DNA from: JANRJY01 sp033763735
GTDB taxonomy: Bacteria; Bacteroidota; Bacteroidia; Cytophagales; UBA9547
DNA: 22,778 bases
Direction of reading: 5' to 3'
NCBI GenBank assembly: GCA_033763735.1
Contig: JANRJY010000054.1
Span: forward strand, 1 to 22,778
Shown: in pieces, positions 6,651 to 13,713 of the stretch
Position numbering within the stretch: position 1 is the stretch's first letter
How the letters are laid out: each line of letters starts with the position of its first letter
Translations under genes and position numbers: made by a program
The notes under the pieces: generated by a model
The model's input: only the letters and a program-made list of their open reading frames with translations
What the model was told of the DNA's origin: nothing
The model's database searches: none

Positions 6651-7235
6651 TCAGTGTGTAAACTTCATATAACCATAGGGTGAAATACTTGCATTTAATG
6701 CCATGTCCCAAGTATTGGTTTCAAATGTACTTGCAAGTACCATATCCTCGAAGGTAATTCCTATTTTTAAGCATTTGGGGTTGCATTTTGTCAAAAATCT
6801 ATCATAATAACCTTTGCCGTAACCTATTCTGTGACCTTTTGTGTCGATCAAAATGGACGGAACCAATACTATATCAATTAAAGCCGGATTTATTAATTTT
6901 CCTTCGATGGGTTCTTTAATTCCTAACTTGTTAATTGAATATTCCGTTTTTGAATTCACAATTAAATGTTCCATTTCAAATGAATTTTGAATAATTCGTG
7001 GAACGCATATGTTTATTGTAGGATATAAATCCCAAATTTTTTTCCAGATTATTGTTGTGTCAGGCTCGTTGTTTTTTTCAATGGTTATAAATGAATGCAC
7101 TACTAAGTTTTGTGAAAGTTGAATATTGGAAAAAAAATATTCACAAATCAATTCAGATTGCTGCCTTACAAATTCATTAGTATATTTTTTTCTTTTGTTA
7201 AGAAAGAATTTTCTAATTTCTTCTTTGCTTTTCAT
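6651..7235 (-). CDS. 5-formyltetrahydrofolate cyclo-ligase
   Basis: ATP-dependent conversion of 5-formyl-THF to 5,10-methenyl-THF in the cytoplasm (MTHFS family). From ATG 7235 it has 194 residues and begins MKSKEEIRKFFLNKRK, the normal family start, where the basic KR..R helix contributes to nucleotide binding. A tandem ATG at 7250/7247 would add five residues (MMFES) and is also possible. The C-terminal signature GHRIGYGKGYYDRFL, with VLVPSILID before it, is the hallmark motif for folate and phosphate binding. The end GYMKFTH is slightly short but complete. It is the first gene of the minus-strand run to the mini-lipoproteins, cmk and ispH, and is divergent from the tRNA-Leu gene only about 60 bases away. 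Confidence 0.92.
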   Translation of the reverse strand: MKSKEEIRKFFLNKRKKYTNEFVRQQSELICEYFFSNIQLSQNLVVHSFITIEKNNEPDTTIIWKKIWDLYPTINICVPRIIQNSFEMEHLIVNSKTEYSINKLGIKEPIEGKLINPALIDIVLVPSILIDTKGHRIGYGKGYYDRFLTKCNPKCLKIGITFEDMVLASTFETNTWDMALNASISPYGYMKFTH

Positions 7236-7270
7236 TGATTCAAACATCATGCAAAGTAAAAAATGTTTTT

Positions 7271-7278
7271 TATATTTG
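7271..7278 (+). promoter_or_regulatory. Candidate -7 promoter box for tRNA-Leu
   Basis: TATATTTG fits the Bacteroidota -7 consensus TAnnTTTG exactly and ends 18 bases before the first base of the tRNA. No convincing TTTG/TTG -33 element is seen at the expected 19-base spacing, so the call rests on the box and its position. Confidence 0.4.
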
Positions 7279-7296
7279 CATCCCTATCGCAATAAT

Positions 7297-7380
7297 GCCC
7301 AGGTGGTGAAATTGGTAGACATACTACTTTGAGGTGGTAGCGCTGTAAAAGGCATGCGAGTTCGAATCTCGCCTTGGGCA
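7297..7380 (+). tRNA. tRNA-Leu (anticodon GAG)
   Basis: 84 bases with a full cloverleaf. The acceptor GCCCAGG pairs with CTTGGGC (one G-T), and the discriminator base is A at 7380. The D-arm lies around GGTGAAATTGGTAGAC. The anticodon stem CTACT/GGTAG encloses the loop TTGAGGT, with anticodon GAG at 7331-7333. A long variable arm (class II, as for Leu) is followed by the T-arm GCGAGTTCGAATCTCGC. No CCA is encoded. It reads CUC/CUU codons. A divergent gene lies to the left, and dxr starts 50 bases to the right on the same strand. Confidence 0.96.
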
Positions 7381-7430
7381 CTTTACCATAAAATCTTAAA
7401 CCTAATTGCTTTTTTGCTTTAGAAATTTGT

Positions 7431-8600
7431 ATGCAAGAAAAGGATTCCAACAAAAGACATATTGCCATATTAGGTTCAACCGGATCAATCGGTACTCAAG
7501 CATTAGACGTAATTGCAGCAAATAAAGACAAATTTGAAGTAGAGGTTTTGTCAGCACAAAACAATGCCGAACTTTTAATACAACAGGCAATAGCTTTTCA
7601 GCCTAATGTAGTTGTTATTGTAAATGAAGACAAATACGAACAAGTAAAGTCGGCTTTAAGCAGCCATCCTATCAAAGTTTATACCGGATCGAAATCGCTT
7701 TGTTCGGTGGTGGAAATGGGTCCGATAGATATTGTATTAACCGCAATGGTTGGTTATTCAGGTTTGTTACCAACGATACATGCTATAAAAGCAAAAAAAA
7801 CGATTGCACTTGCCAACAAAGAAACATTGGTGGTTGCCGGCGCTTTGATAACCAAGCTTGCCTATGAAAATGGTGTAAATTTATTGCCGGTAGATTCAGA
7901 ACATTCGGCAATATTTCAATGCTTATTGGGTGAATTTCATAATCCCATCGAAAAAGTAATATTAACGGCTTCGGGAGGACCTTTCAGAGGGAAGGATCGT
8001 GATTTTCTGTCCAAAGTCACCAAGGAACAAGCTTTAAAGCATCCAAATTGGAGCATGGGTGCTAAAATCACCATTGACTCTTCCACATTGATGAATAAGG
8101 GACTTGAAGTGATTGAAGCAAAATGGCTTTTTGCTGTAAAACCTGAGCAGATAGACGTTATTGTTCACCCCCAGTCCATTGTTCATTCGCTAGTACAATT
8201 TGCTGATGGATCAATTAAAGCACAAATGGGGTTGCCGGACATGAAACTTCCTATCCAATTTGCCTTGGGATATCCCAATAGACTCAAGTCTGATTTTAAG
8301 AGATTTGATTTTATGGATTTCCCCAATTTGACATTTGAAAAACCGGATTTACAAAATTTTGAGTGCTTGAATTTGGCATTTGAAGCTTTGAAAAAGGGAG
8401 GAAACATGGCATGCATATTGAATGCAGCCAATGAAGTAGCGGTAGCTGCATTTTTGCAGGATAAAATTAAATTTTTACAAATAGCAGAAATTGTAGGTAA
8501 AGCGATGCAAAAAGTTGCTTTTGTTGACAATCCAGGCTTGGATGACTACATACAAAGTGATGTAGATGCAAGGAAATATTCTGAAAGTTTGCTTTCCTGA
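7431..8600 (+). CDS. dxr: 1-deoxy-D-xylulose 5-phosphate reductoisomerase
   Basis: Second step of the MEP pathway: NADPH-dependent rearrangement and reduction of DXP to MEP. 389 residues, typical length. The NADPH-binding motif is GSTGSIG (15-21). The metal-binding residues are Asp155 and Glu157 in LLPVDSEHSA, and Glu226 in MNKGLEVIEAKWLF. The flexible-loop and substrate motifs ASGGPF, HPQSIVHSLVQF and MGLPDMKLPIQFAL are all present. It starts with ATG at 7431. Its TGA abuts the TAA of the opposing moeB-like gene with no base between, so there is no room for a separate terminator. The enzyme is cytoplasmic and works in the same pathway as IspH encoded nearby. Confidence 0.97.
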   Translation: MQEKDSNKRHIAILGSTGSIGTQALDVIAANKDKFEVEVLSAQNNAELLIQQAIAFQPNVVVIVNEDKYEQVKSALSSHPIKVYTGSKSLCSVVEMGPIDIVLTAMVGYSGLLPTIHAIKAKKTIALANKETLVVAGALITKLAYENGVNLLPVDSEHSAIFQCLLGEFHNPIEKVILTASGGPFRGKDRDFLSKVTKEQALKHPNWSMGAKITIDSSTLMNKGLEVIEAKWLFAVKPEQIDVIVHPQSIVHSLVQFADGSIKAQMGLPDMKLPIQFALGYPNRLKSDFKRFDFMDFPNLTFEKPDLQNFECLNLAFEALKKGGNMACILNAANEVAVAAFLQDKIKFLQIAEIVGKAMQKVAFVDNPGLDDYIQSDVDARKYSESLLS

Positions 8601-9683
8601 TTAATAAATAGCCACTTGATTATCAATCTGTAAGCTCCATTCGTGAATGCCGCCATGTAGGCTTTGGGCCTGCGTGAATTTAAAGTCTCGTAAAAAGTCA
8701 ACTGCATTTTGGCTACGAATTCCAAGGTGACAATATACAATCGTTCTTTTGGCCGGATTCAGTTCATGGAGCCGTTCTTCAAGTTCGTTTAACGGAATAA
8801 AAATACCTCCGATATGGCATATTTCTCTTTCTTTTTCGGTTCGGATATCCAATAATTGAATATCGGCTTTGCTATCAAGTAATTCCTTCAACTGGTGCAC
8901 GGAAATGGTTTCAGATGATTGCCAATTGTTGCAATTGTCCAAACATTCTTTTCGGGAATACGGGTTGGTTTCAAAATTGAAAATTTTGGTTTCTGAAGTT
9001 AAACCATTAAAAATCAAAAGCTTGTTTGACAAAATATGGTCAGAGTCTAATACAACTTTGAGTGCTTCATTGGCCATATACATGCCGGTGATACCGGTAA
9101 CCATTCCGAGTACACCCGTTCGCACGCAATCAGGAATGTCATTGTTCTGTTCCGGAAATAAACATCTAAGGTTGGGCGCATCGTCATTCAAGTTGAATAC
9201 ACTTACATTGCCTTCAAATTTGTAAACTGAGCCGTAAATCAATACTTTATTTGCCAAAATGCAGGCGTCATTAATTAAATACTTTGAAATTGGATTGTCC
9301 GTACAATCAATAATAACTTGATAATCATTGATAATTGATAGAATATTATCTTGGTTGATAATAGCTTGATAAGTCTTGACTGTTATAAATGGGTTGAGAT
9401 TTTGGACGAAAGTTTTGGCGCAGTCTATTTTTGATTTTCCTATATCATGTACGCTGTATATAGTTTGCCTATGCAAATTGGAGACAGAAACTTTATCAAA
9501 ATCAGCTATTCCAATTGTGCCGATACCTGAAGCCGCCAAATATTGTAATACAGGTGCGCCCAATCCTCCTGCACCAATCACAAGTACACTTGCATTATTG
9601 ATGATTTTTTGACCTTCGATTCCAATTTCCGGAAGCAGAATTTGTCGACTATAATATTGCTCTTCTGATATGTTTTCAACCAT
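8601..9683 (-). CDS. moeB: MoeB/ThiF-type E1 adenylyltransferase with C-terminal rhodanese domain
   Basis: Activates the MoaD C-terminus by adenylation; the rhodanese tail (as in MOCS3/Uba4) can supply sulfur for the MoaD thiocarboxylate used in molybdopterin synthesis. From ATG 9683 it has 360 residues; an upstream TTG at 9695 is less likely. The ATP site is GAGGLG (37-42), with NLHRQ (69-73) and Asp126 downstream. A conserved E1 Cys is Cys186 before TGVLGMVTG. The rhodanese domain spans about 260-356, with active loop YCHLGIRS (Cys318). The zinc site looks degraded: where MoeB has CxxC...CxxC there is NLRC (only Cys174) and CLDNC (Cys247, Cys251). Its ATG overlaps the mobA stop by 8 bases (ATGGTTGA), so it is last in the cofactor cluster. 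Confidence 0.9.
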   Translation of the reverse strand: MVENISEEQYYSRQILLPEIGIEGQKIINNASVLVIGAGGLGAPVLQYLAASGIGTIGIADFDKVSVSNLHRQTIYSVHDIGKSKIDCAKTFVQNLNPFITVKTYQAIINQDNILSIINDYQVIIDCTDNPISKYLINDACILANKVLIYGSVYKFEGNVSVFNLNDDAPNLRCLFPEQNNDIPDCVRTGVLGMVTGITGMYMANEALKVVLDSDHILSNKLLIFNGLTSETKIFNFETNPYSRKECLDNCNNWQSSETISVHQLKELLDSKADIQLLDIRTEKEREICHIGGIFIPLNELEERLHELNPAKRTIVYCHLGIRSQNAVDFLRDFKFTQAQSLHGGIHEWSLQIDNQVAIY

Positions 9684-10293
9684 GGTTATTGTCAATTAAA
9701 TCAGATTTGTGATTATAGTTTTTGAACAATACATATTGTTTGTTATTCAGTTCAATATCAAATACTTTCAATGATTCAAGAATGTATTTCATGCTAAACT
9801 TTTGTAGTTTTTTTTGTTCGTACAATCGATTAATTTTTTGTAATGCTTTGCAGCTAAATAATGACAAAAGAGGCTCAGGTTCATTCTTGTATGAATATAA
9901 GTAGCATTCAAATTCCGGGTCGTATTTTTCGTATTTGAGAATCAAATTTTCAATGGTTTCTTTATTTATATCAATTATATCACAGCCGATAATCAAAATG
10001 TCGCTATTTGGAAATCGTTGATGCAAACTCAAAATACCGCCTAAAGGACCTTGAATATCAACACAATCCTTTACCAATTCTGTATTGGGCAATTTCATTT
10101 GTTTGAATACAGATACTTGCGTTGAATTAATTGACATTGCAAATTGATCAATATTTTTGCATTGAAATAATTTGCGTAAAGCCATTTCGCCCCAGGTTAC
10201 GCCATTGGTTGATAATAAACTTTTGTCGACACCCATACGAGTGCTTTTCCCACCGCACATTACGGCACCCAATAATCTGTTATTAATGTCCAT
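9676..10293 (-). CDS. mobA: Molybdenum cofactor guanylyltransferase
   Basis: Links GMP to molybdopterin to make MGD, the cofactor form needed by the NasA-type reductase upstream. 205 residues. The N-terminal nucleotidyltransferase signature is MCGGKSTRMGVDKSLL (12-27), matching LxGGxSxRMGxDK. The base-binding GPLGGI motif is present, and the metal Asp lies in IIGCDIID, where the usual CDxP proline is replaced. The ATG at 10293 overlaps the moaE stop by 11 bases and the end overlaps moeB by 8 bases, a tightly coupled order. The rest of the chain diverges from E. coli MobA, which is common in Bacteroidota. Confidence 0.92.
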   Translation of the reverse strand: MDINNRLLGAVMCGGKSTRMGVDKSLLSTNGVTWGEMALRKLFQCKNIDQFAMSINSTQVSVFKQMKLPNTELVKDCVDIQGPLGGILSLHQRFPNSDILIIGCDIIDINKETIENLILKYEKYDPEFECYLYSYKNEPEPLLSLFSCKALQKINRLYEQKKLQKFSMKYILESLKVFDIELNNKQYVLFKNYNHKSDLIDNNHG

Positions 10294-10768
10294 GAAAAAC
10301 TAATTCGGTGTGATGGTCAGTGGTACAATTGCAGTTGTTGCCCCACGAATAAGTCCCGTCAGTAAACAGTTCTTTTTTCCAAATTGGTGCTTCGTGTTTG
10401 ACTTTATGGATGATATACTGATTGGCTTCGTATGCTTCTTTACGATGTTTTGAAGAAGTAATTACGCATACAGCACATTCAGATATGCCTACTTTTCCGA
10501 TACGATGAACGCAAATTGCAATTTCCAGATTCCACTTTGTTTTGGCTTCAGAAAGTATTTCTTCAATCATTTTGTTGGCCATGGAATCGTGTGCTTCATA
10601 TTCAAGGCCGATTACTTCTTTACCTTTATTTGAATTGCGAGCTTCTCCACTGAACAACACAACAGCTCCGGCACTTGGGTGATGTGATTGAGACAACAGA
10701 TGCACAATGTTAATATCGTTATTGGATATATGAGGATACATATTAGAATGGGACAATTTAACCTCCAC
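10283..10768 (-). CDS. moaE: Molybdopterin synthase catalytic subunit
   Basis: With thiocarboxylated MoaD it inserts two sulfurs into cPMP. 161 residues from a GTG start at 10768 that overlaps the moaD stop by 11 bases; an ATG at 10741 would give 152 residues and cannot be excluded. Family motifs are GAVVLFSGEAR (34-44), LEYEAHDSMA (55-64), HRIGKVGISE (88-97), and the active-site region IIHKVKHEAPIWKKE (119-133) with the conserved lysines that hold the substrate. The C-terminus carries a short CNC and His-rich tail. It sits in the moaA-moaD-moaE-mobA-moeB order. Confidence 0.95.
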   Translation of the reverse strand: MEVKLSHSNMYPHISNNDINIVHLLSQSHHPSAGAVVLFSGEARNSNKGKEVIGLEYEAHDSMANKMIEEILSEAKTKWNLEIAICVHRIGKVGISECAVCVITSSKHRKEAYEANQYIIHKVKHEAPIWKKELFTDGTYSWGNNCNCTTDHHTELVFHGH

Positions 10769-11018
10769 TACTGGGAGGGATCACGAACAGGGTACTTTGA
10801 TTAGGGATTTGAAACGACTGATTGATAAATGAATCGCCAATAGCAAACCTGCAACTTGTTAATATAGAAGCACTTGATGGGTTTAATTGAGATAGCGCCT
10901 CAATGATTCCTTGACAAGTGTTCTTTTCCAAAGTTGCTTCAAATTCTTCAGGAAAATAATCTTTCAAAACGGCAAAAACTTTAATTTTAACAGTAGTTTT
11001 TGTTGATATAGTATTCAT
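10758..11018 (-). CDS. moaD: Molybdopterin synthase sulfur carrier subunit
   Basis: Ubiquitin-fold sulfur carrier of 86 residues, starting with ATG at 11018. The family end is intact: PPSSGG with the C-terminal Gly-Gly that is adenylated by the MoeB-like protein and converted to a thiocarboxylate. The first strand KIKVFAVLKDYF is typical of MoaD. The GG-stop codons are themselves part of the overlap with the moaE start (GTGGAGGTTAA), so the two subunits are probably made in fixed ratio. It lies 11 bases after moaA. Confidence 0.95.
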   Translation of the reverse strand: MNTISTKTTVKIKVFAVLKDYFPEEFEATLEKNTCQGIIEALSQLNPSSASILTSCRFAIGDSFINQSFQIPNQSTLFVIPPSSGG

Positions 11019-11029
11019 TTTTTACGAAT

Positions 11030-11977
11030 TTATCCACCTACTTCTATCATTTCCAACGAACTACCTTGAAATTTTAACGTTTGCTTTTGTAATAAGGCTT
11101 TCTCCAAATTTGCAATAAGTTCATTTGTATCATTTACTGAATTTCTGATAGATATACCATTGGGGTTGCTTAAGCATCCATATATGTTTCCATAACTATC
11201 CAATCGTAATCTATTACAATCCGAACAAAATGGGGCACTTTCATTAGCTATGATGCCAAATATTTGACCATCGTTCGTTTGCCAATAATTGGAAGTGTCA
11301 GATGATTTTCGAGGTAGATGGGTAAAATTTATTTGAGTTTGAATGGTATTCAGTATTTCATTTTGAGAGAAAAGTCGGGTGTCTGTTTCATAAAATAAGT
11401 GCCCCATTTTCATTACTTCCAGAAAGCGAATGACTATTTTTCTTTCTTTTGCAAAATTCAGAATTGGCAATATTTGATTTTCATTCACTCCCTTGATTAC
11501 CACACAATTAAGTTTTACTTTAATGCCTTTATCTATAGCGACATCGATTCCTTCAATGATTTTTACAACGCTTCTTCTTTTGCTTATTTGGAAGAAAACG
11601 TCCTCATCAATAGCATCAAGTGAAACGTTGATGGAAGAAATATCATTTTGGTTTAACTTTTGAATTAAGTTTTTGAGCAAAAATCCATTTGTAGTTAATT
11701 TAATTTCAACTTCAAGTGTATTTAACAAATTAATAAGAGGTACAATGTTTTTATACAGAGTGGGTTCTCCACCTGTGAGTCTGATTGTATTGAGATTGAG
11801 AATGGAATGAATACGTTTAATTATTTCAAATAATTCATTGTATTCCAATGTGTTAATCTGCGGTGATTTATTCCCAACGACACCATCATTGACACAATAA
11901 GTACATTCCAGATTGCATGTATTAAGCAAGCTTACCCGAAGTGTTTCAAAAGTTCGTCCCAATGAATCCCTAATCAA
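11030..11977 (-). CDS. moaA: GTP 3',8-cyclase (radical SAM)
   Basis: First step of molybdopterin synthesis: GTP to 3',8-cyclo-7,8-dihydro-GTP. 315 residues. The radical-SAM cluster is CNLECTYC (Cys21, Cys25, Cys28), and the SAM motif is LTGGEPTL. The second [4Fe-4S] site that binds GTP is Cys251, Cys254 and Cys268 (CxxC-x13-C). The chain ends in the required Gly-Gly (IEVGG). The only suitable start is TTG at 11977, just before RDSLGRTFETLRVS; it overlaps the stop of the RES toxin gene (TTGA), implying translational coupling to the toxin-antitoxin pair. MoaC, which acts next, is not encoded in this window. Confidence 0.95.
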   Translation of the reverse strand: MIRDSLGRTFETLRVSLLNTCNLECTYCVNDGVVGNKSPQINTLEYNELFEIIKRIHSILNLNTIRLTGGEPTLYKNIVPLINLLNTLEVEIKLTTNGFLLKNLIQKLNQNDISSINVSLDAIDEDVFFQISKRRSVVKIIEGIDVAIDKGIKVKLNCVVIKGVNENQILPILNFAKERKIVIRFLEVMKMGHLFYETDTRLFSQNEILNTIQTQINFTHLPRKSSDTSNYWQTNDGQIFGIIANESAPFCSDCNRLRLDSYGNIYGCLSNPNGISIRNSVNDTNELIANLEKALLQKQTLKFQGSSLEMIEVGG

Positions 11978-12444
11978 TTTGTGTGGTCTTTTAAAAGGCG
12001 TTTATCAAAGTTAAATATATGCTTTTTATTTATTTTAATTTTATCAAAATCCGGATGATGTGGGTTTAAGATAAAATTATTTTCTTCATTGATAATTGCT
12101 GAAGGTACTGACAGTACAAGTGTTTTTTTCATCAACAACCATTTGCTACCTAATTCAGAAGTGTATTTGATGTTTTCCGAATAATGCCAATCGTCTATAA
12201 GATCATTAATTGATATGATTTGTATAGGTAATTCATCAGAAATCTCTAATTCCAAAATGGAAAAAGATATCTTAAAACGATAACTGTTTGCATTAGCTAA
12301 TAATTCTAAAGCAGATAGAGATCGGTACTGAGAAGTGTATAATGCAGGAATTCCAATTTTGTTCCATCTACCGCCATGCAATTCAGCACCTCTTCCGGAC
12401 AAATCGTCAATAAAATTGTCGGGCGCAATTCTGTAAACCAGCAT
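11974..12444 (-). CDS. RES-domain toxin (NAD+-degrading, MbcT/Res-like)
   Basis: 156 residues, the usual size of RES toxins, which degrade cellular NAD+ in characterised members (MbcT, Res). The conserved core is visible: GGRWNKIGIPALYTS (24-38; Arg26, Tyr36), Glu47 in SALELLA, and the late Ser in VPSAI (Ser115) followed by NFILNPHHPDF, a strong family signature. All residues expected for activity appear present, so it looks functional. Its ATG overlaps the antitoxin stop by one base (TAATG), the standard antitoxin-first order. Downstream it overlaps the moaA TTG by four bases. It sits inside a nitrate assimilation/molybdopterin operon, an unusual place for such a module. Confidence 0.88.
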   Translation of the reverse strand: MLVYRIAPDNFIDDLSGRGAELHGGRWNKIGIPALYTSQYRSLSALELLANANSYRFKISFSILELEISDELPIQIISINDLIDDWHYSENIKYTSELGSKWLLMKKTLVLSVPSAIINEENNFILNPHHPDFDKIKINKKHIFNFDKRLLKDHTN

Positions 12445-12908
12445 TATGAATATATACCATGTTTAATTCTGCCAACAACATGCCTAACCATATCAATACC
12501 AAAAATGGTATCCATATAATCCAAAGGTTTTTTGAAATCGAGAGCCGGTAATTCACTATTGATCCATTGGATAACTTGCTTTGAATCAAAAAGTTCAGAA
12601 GCTTCGCTGATCAATCGTTCTAAGGAAAGGATGTGTTCACTAACCGGAATATCCATGATATCAGAAGACTTATACCTAAGCAATGTCCTGCTGGAAATGT
12701 GCAACAAAGGTGCAATCTCATAAATTGTAAGCCCTAGTTTAGCTGCTGTTTTTTCGAGGAAAGCTTTGTTGACACCTTTTTTGGATTGCTTATGTAGCAT
12801 AGATTCGGTAAAGTTGGAAGTATGGTACACTTCTACAAATTCCGAAACTTTTAATTCTTCTTTTTCAGGGAATTCGTATGGTTTGATGGTTTTTTTGGGA
12901 GTACTCAT
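12444..12908 (-). CDS. Xre/MbcA/ParS-family antitoxin
   Basis: Cognate antitoxin of the RES toxin. From ATG 12908 it has 154 residues. An upstream TTG at 12932 would add eight residues but falls within a likely promoter box. The N-terminal two thirds carry an Xre-like helix-turn-helix: AFLEKTAAKLGLTIYEIAPLLHISSRTLLRYK. The C-terminal toxin-binding (DUF2384-type) part shows LERLISEASELF, then QVIQWINSELPALDFKKPLDYM and IFGIDMVRHVVGRIKHGIYS, the family pattern in which the C-terminal end plugs the RES active site. It probably represses its own promoter; the upstream 50 bases hold repeated ATGTC/GACAT half-sites. Confidence 0.88.
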   Translation of the reverse strand: MSTPKKTIKPYEFPEKEELKVSEFVEVYHTSNFTESMLHKQSKKGVNKAFLEKTAAKLGLTIYEIAPLLHISSRTLLRYKSSDIMDIPVSEHILSLERLISEASELFDSKQVIQWINSELPALDFKKPLDYMDTIFGIDMVRHVVGRIKHGIYS

Positions 12909-12960
12909 TAATGTCACACGTTTATATGACAAATGTCGTAATAATTAAGATAAATGTCAA
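12909..12960 (-). promoter_or_regulatory. Candidate antitoxin promoter/operator
   Basis: On the minus strand a TTG (12960-12958) lies 20 bases before GACATTTG (12937-12930), one mismatch from the Bacteroidota TAnnTTTG -7 box. Half-sites of the form ATGTC/GACAT occur four times (about 12911, 12926, 12933 and 12954), some as inverted pairs, as expected for an autoregulating Xre-type antitoxin. If real, the operon's moa genes can be transcribed from here independently of the nitrate genes. Confidence 0.4.
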
Positions 12961-12961
12961 T

Positions 12962-13708
12962 CTAAATAAAAATTAATTTCAAAAATGCGACAAAAAGCAC
13001 CAGTGCCAATGTGTATTTCAAAAGTTTGACATTCAGCAATTTACTGCCAAAGTAAGAGCCTACAATACCACCTATTGAGGCCGCAGCTATCCAAGAAAGC
13101 ATTTGATCATTAATCTCAATATTTTTTTGAAAAACATTAATCAATCCGGCTAATGAATTGACAAATATAAATAAAGACGAAACTGCTGCCGTTTGTTTCA
13201 TGTTGGCCCAACCCAAAATGAGGATAATCGGACTAAGGATGATGCCTCCTCCAATACCTAATAATCCTGATAGAAAACCAATTAAGCCTCCTATGATGAT
13301 ACAGAATCCAATTTCAAGGGTGCTAAAAGTAGATTTCTCCTTATTTTCAAAATTGTCAAGTACACCGGTTAATTTGAGAATGGGAAAAAGCAAACAAACA
13401 CCCAACATACGTTTGTACAGTATCGCATCAATATGTATTCCCGAACCCAGATAAGCCATTGGAACAGAGCCAATAATGAAATACAAAAACAAATTCCATC
13501 GAAAATATCCGGAGCGTTTGAATTGAACAAAAGCCAGTATGGAGACAAATACATTCAATAAAAGTGCAGTGGTTTTGATAATGCCCGAATCAATGCCCAT
13601 CAGTGATAAAGCGGCAATGTATCCGCTTGCTCCACCATGACCAACAGCCGAATACAGAATGGCAACTATAAAAATCAATAGAGTGGAAATTAACTCCGAC
13701 AAACTCAT
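12962..13708 (-). CDS. TauE/SafE (TSUP) family membrane permease
   Basis: 248 residues with about seven or eight hydrophobic helices. The two family repeats are visible: GHGGASGYIAAL near residues 23-34 and SGLLGIGGGIILSPIILILGW near 145-165. TSUP proteins move sulfite, sulfoacetate or other small organic or inorganic anions across the inner membrane. Here the gene follows the rubredoxin/siroheme-like gene by 5 bases, so it is cotranscribed with nitrate reductase; a role with nitrite, sulfite, or another anion of the pathway is inference. It starts with ATG at 13708. The gene after it (antitoxin) is 53 bases away, the largest gap in this part of the run. Confidence 0.88.
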   Translation of the reverse strand: MSLSELISTLLIFIVAILYSAVGHGGASGYIAALSLMGIDSGIIKTTALLLNVFVSILAFVQFKRSGYFRWNLFLYFIIGSVPMAYLGSGIHIDAILYKRMLGVCLLFPILKLTGVLDNFENKEKSTFSTLEIGFCIIIGGLIGFLSGLLGIGGGIILSPIILILGWANMKQTAAVSSLFIFVNSLAGLINVFQKNIEINDQMLSWIAAASIGGIVGSYFGSKLLNVKLLKYTLALVLFVAFLKLIFI

Positions 13709-13713
13709 TACTC

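Noticed and set aside
7247..7468. 73-codon minus-strand ORF over the tRNA gene
   Set aside because: It is the antisense of tRNA-Leu and of the dxr start, with no independent support.
12909..12932. TTG-initiated extension of the antitoxin
   Set aside because: The TTG lies in a likely -7 promoter box; the ATG at 12908 is a better start.
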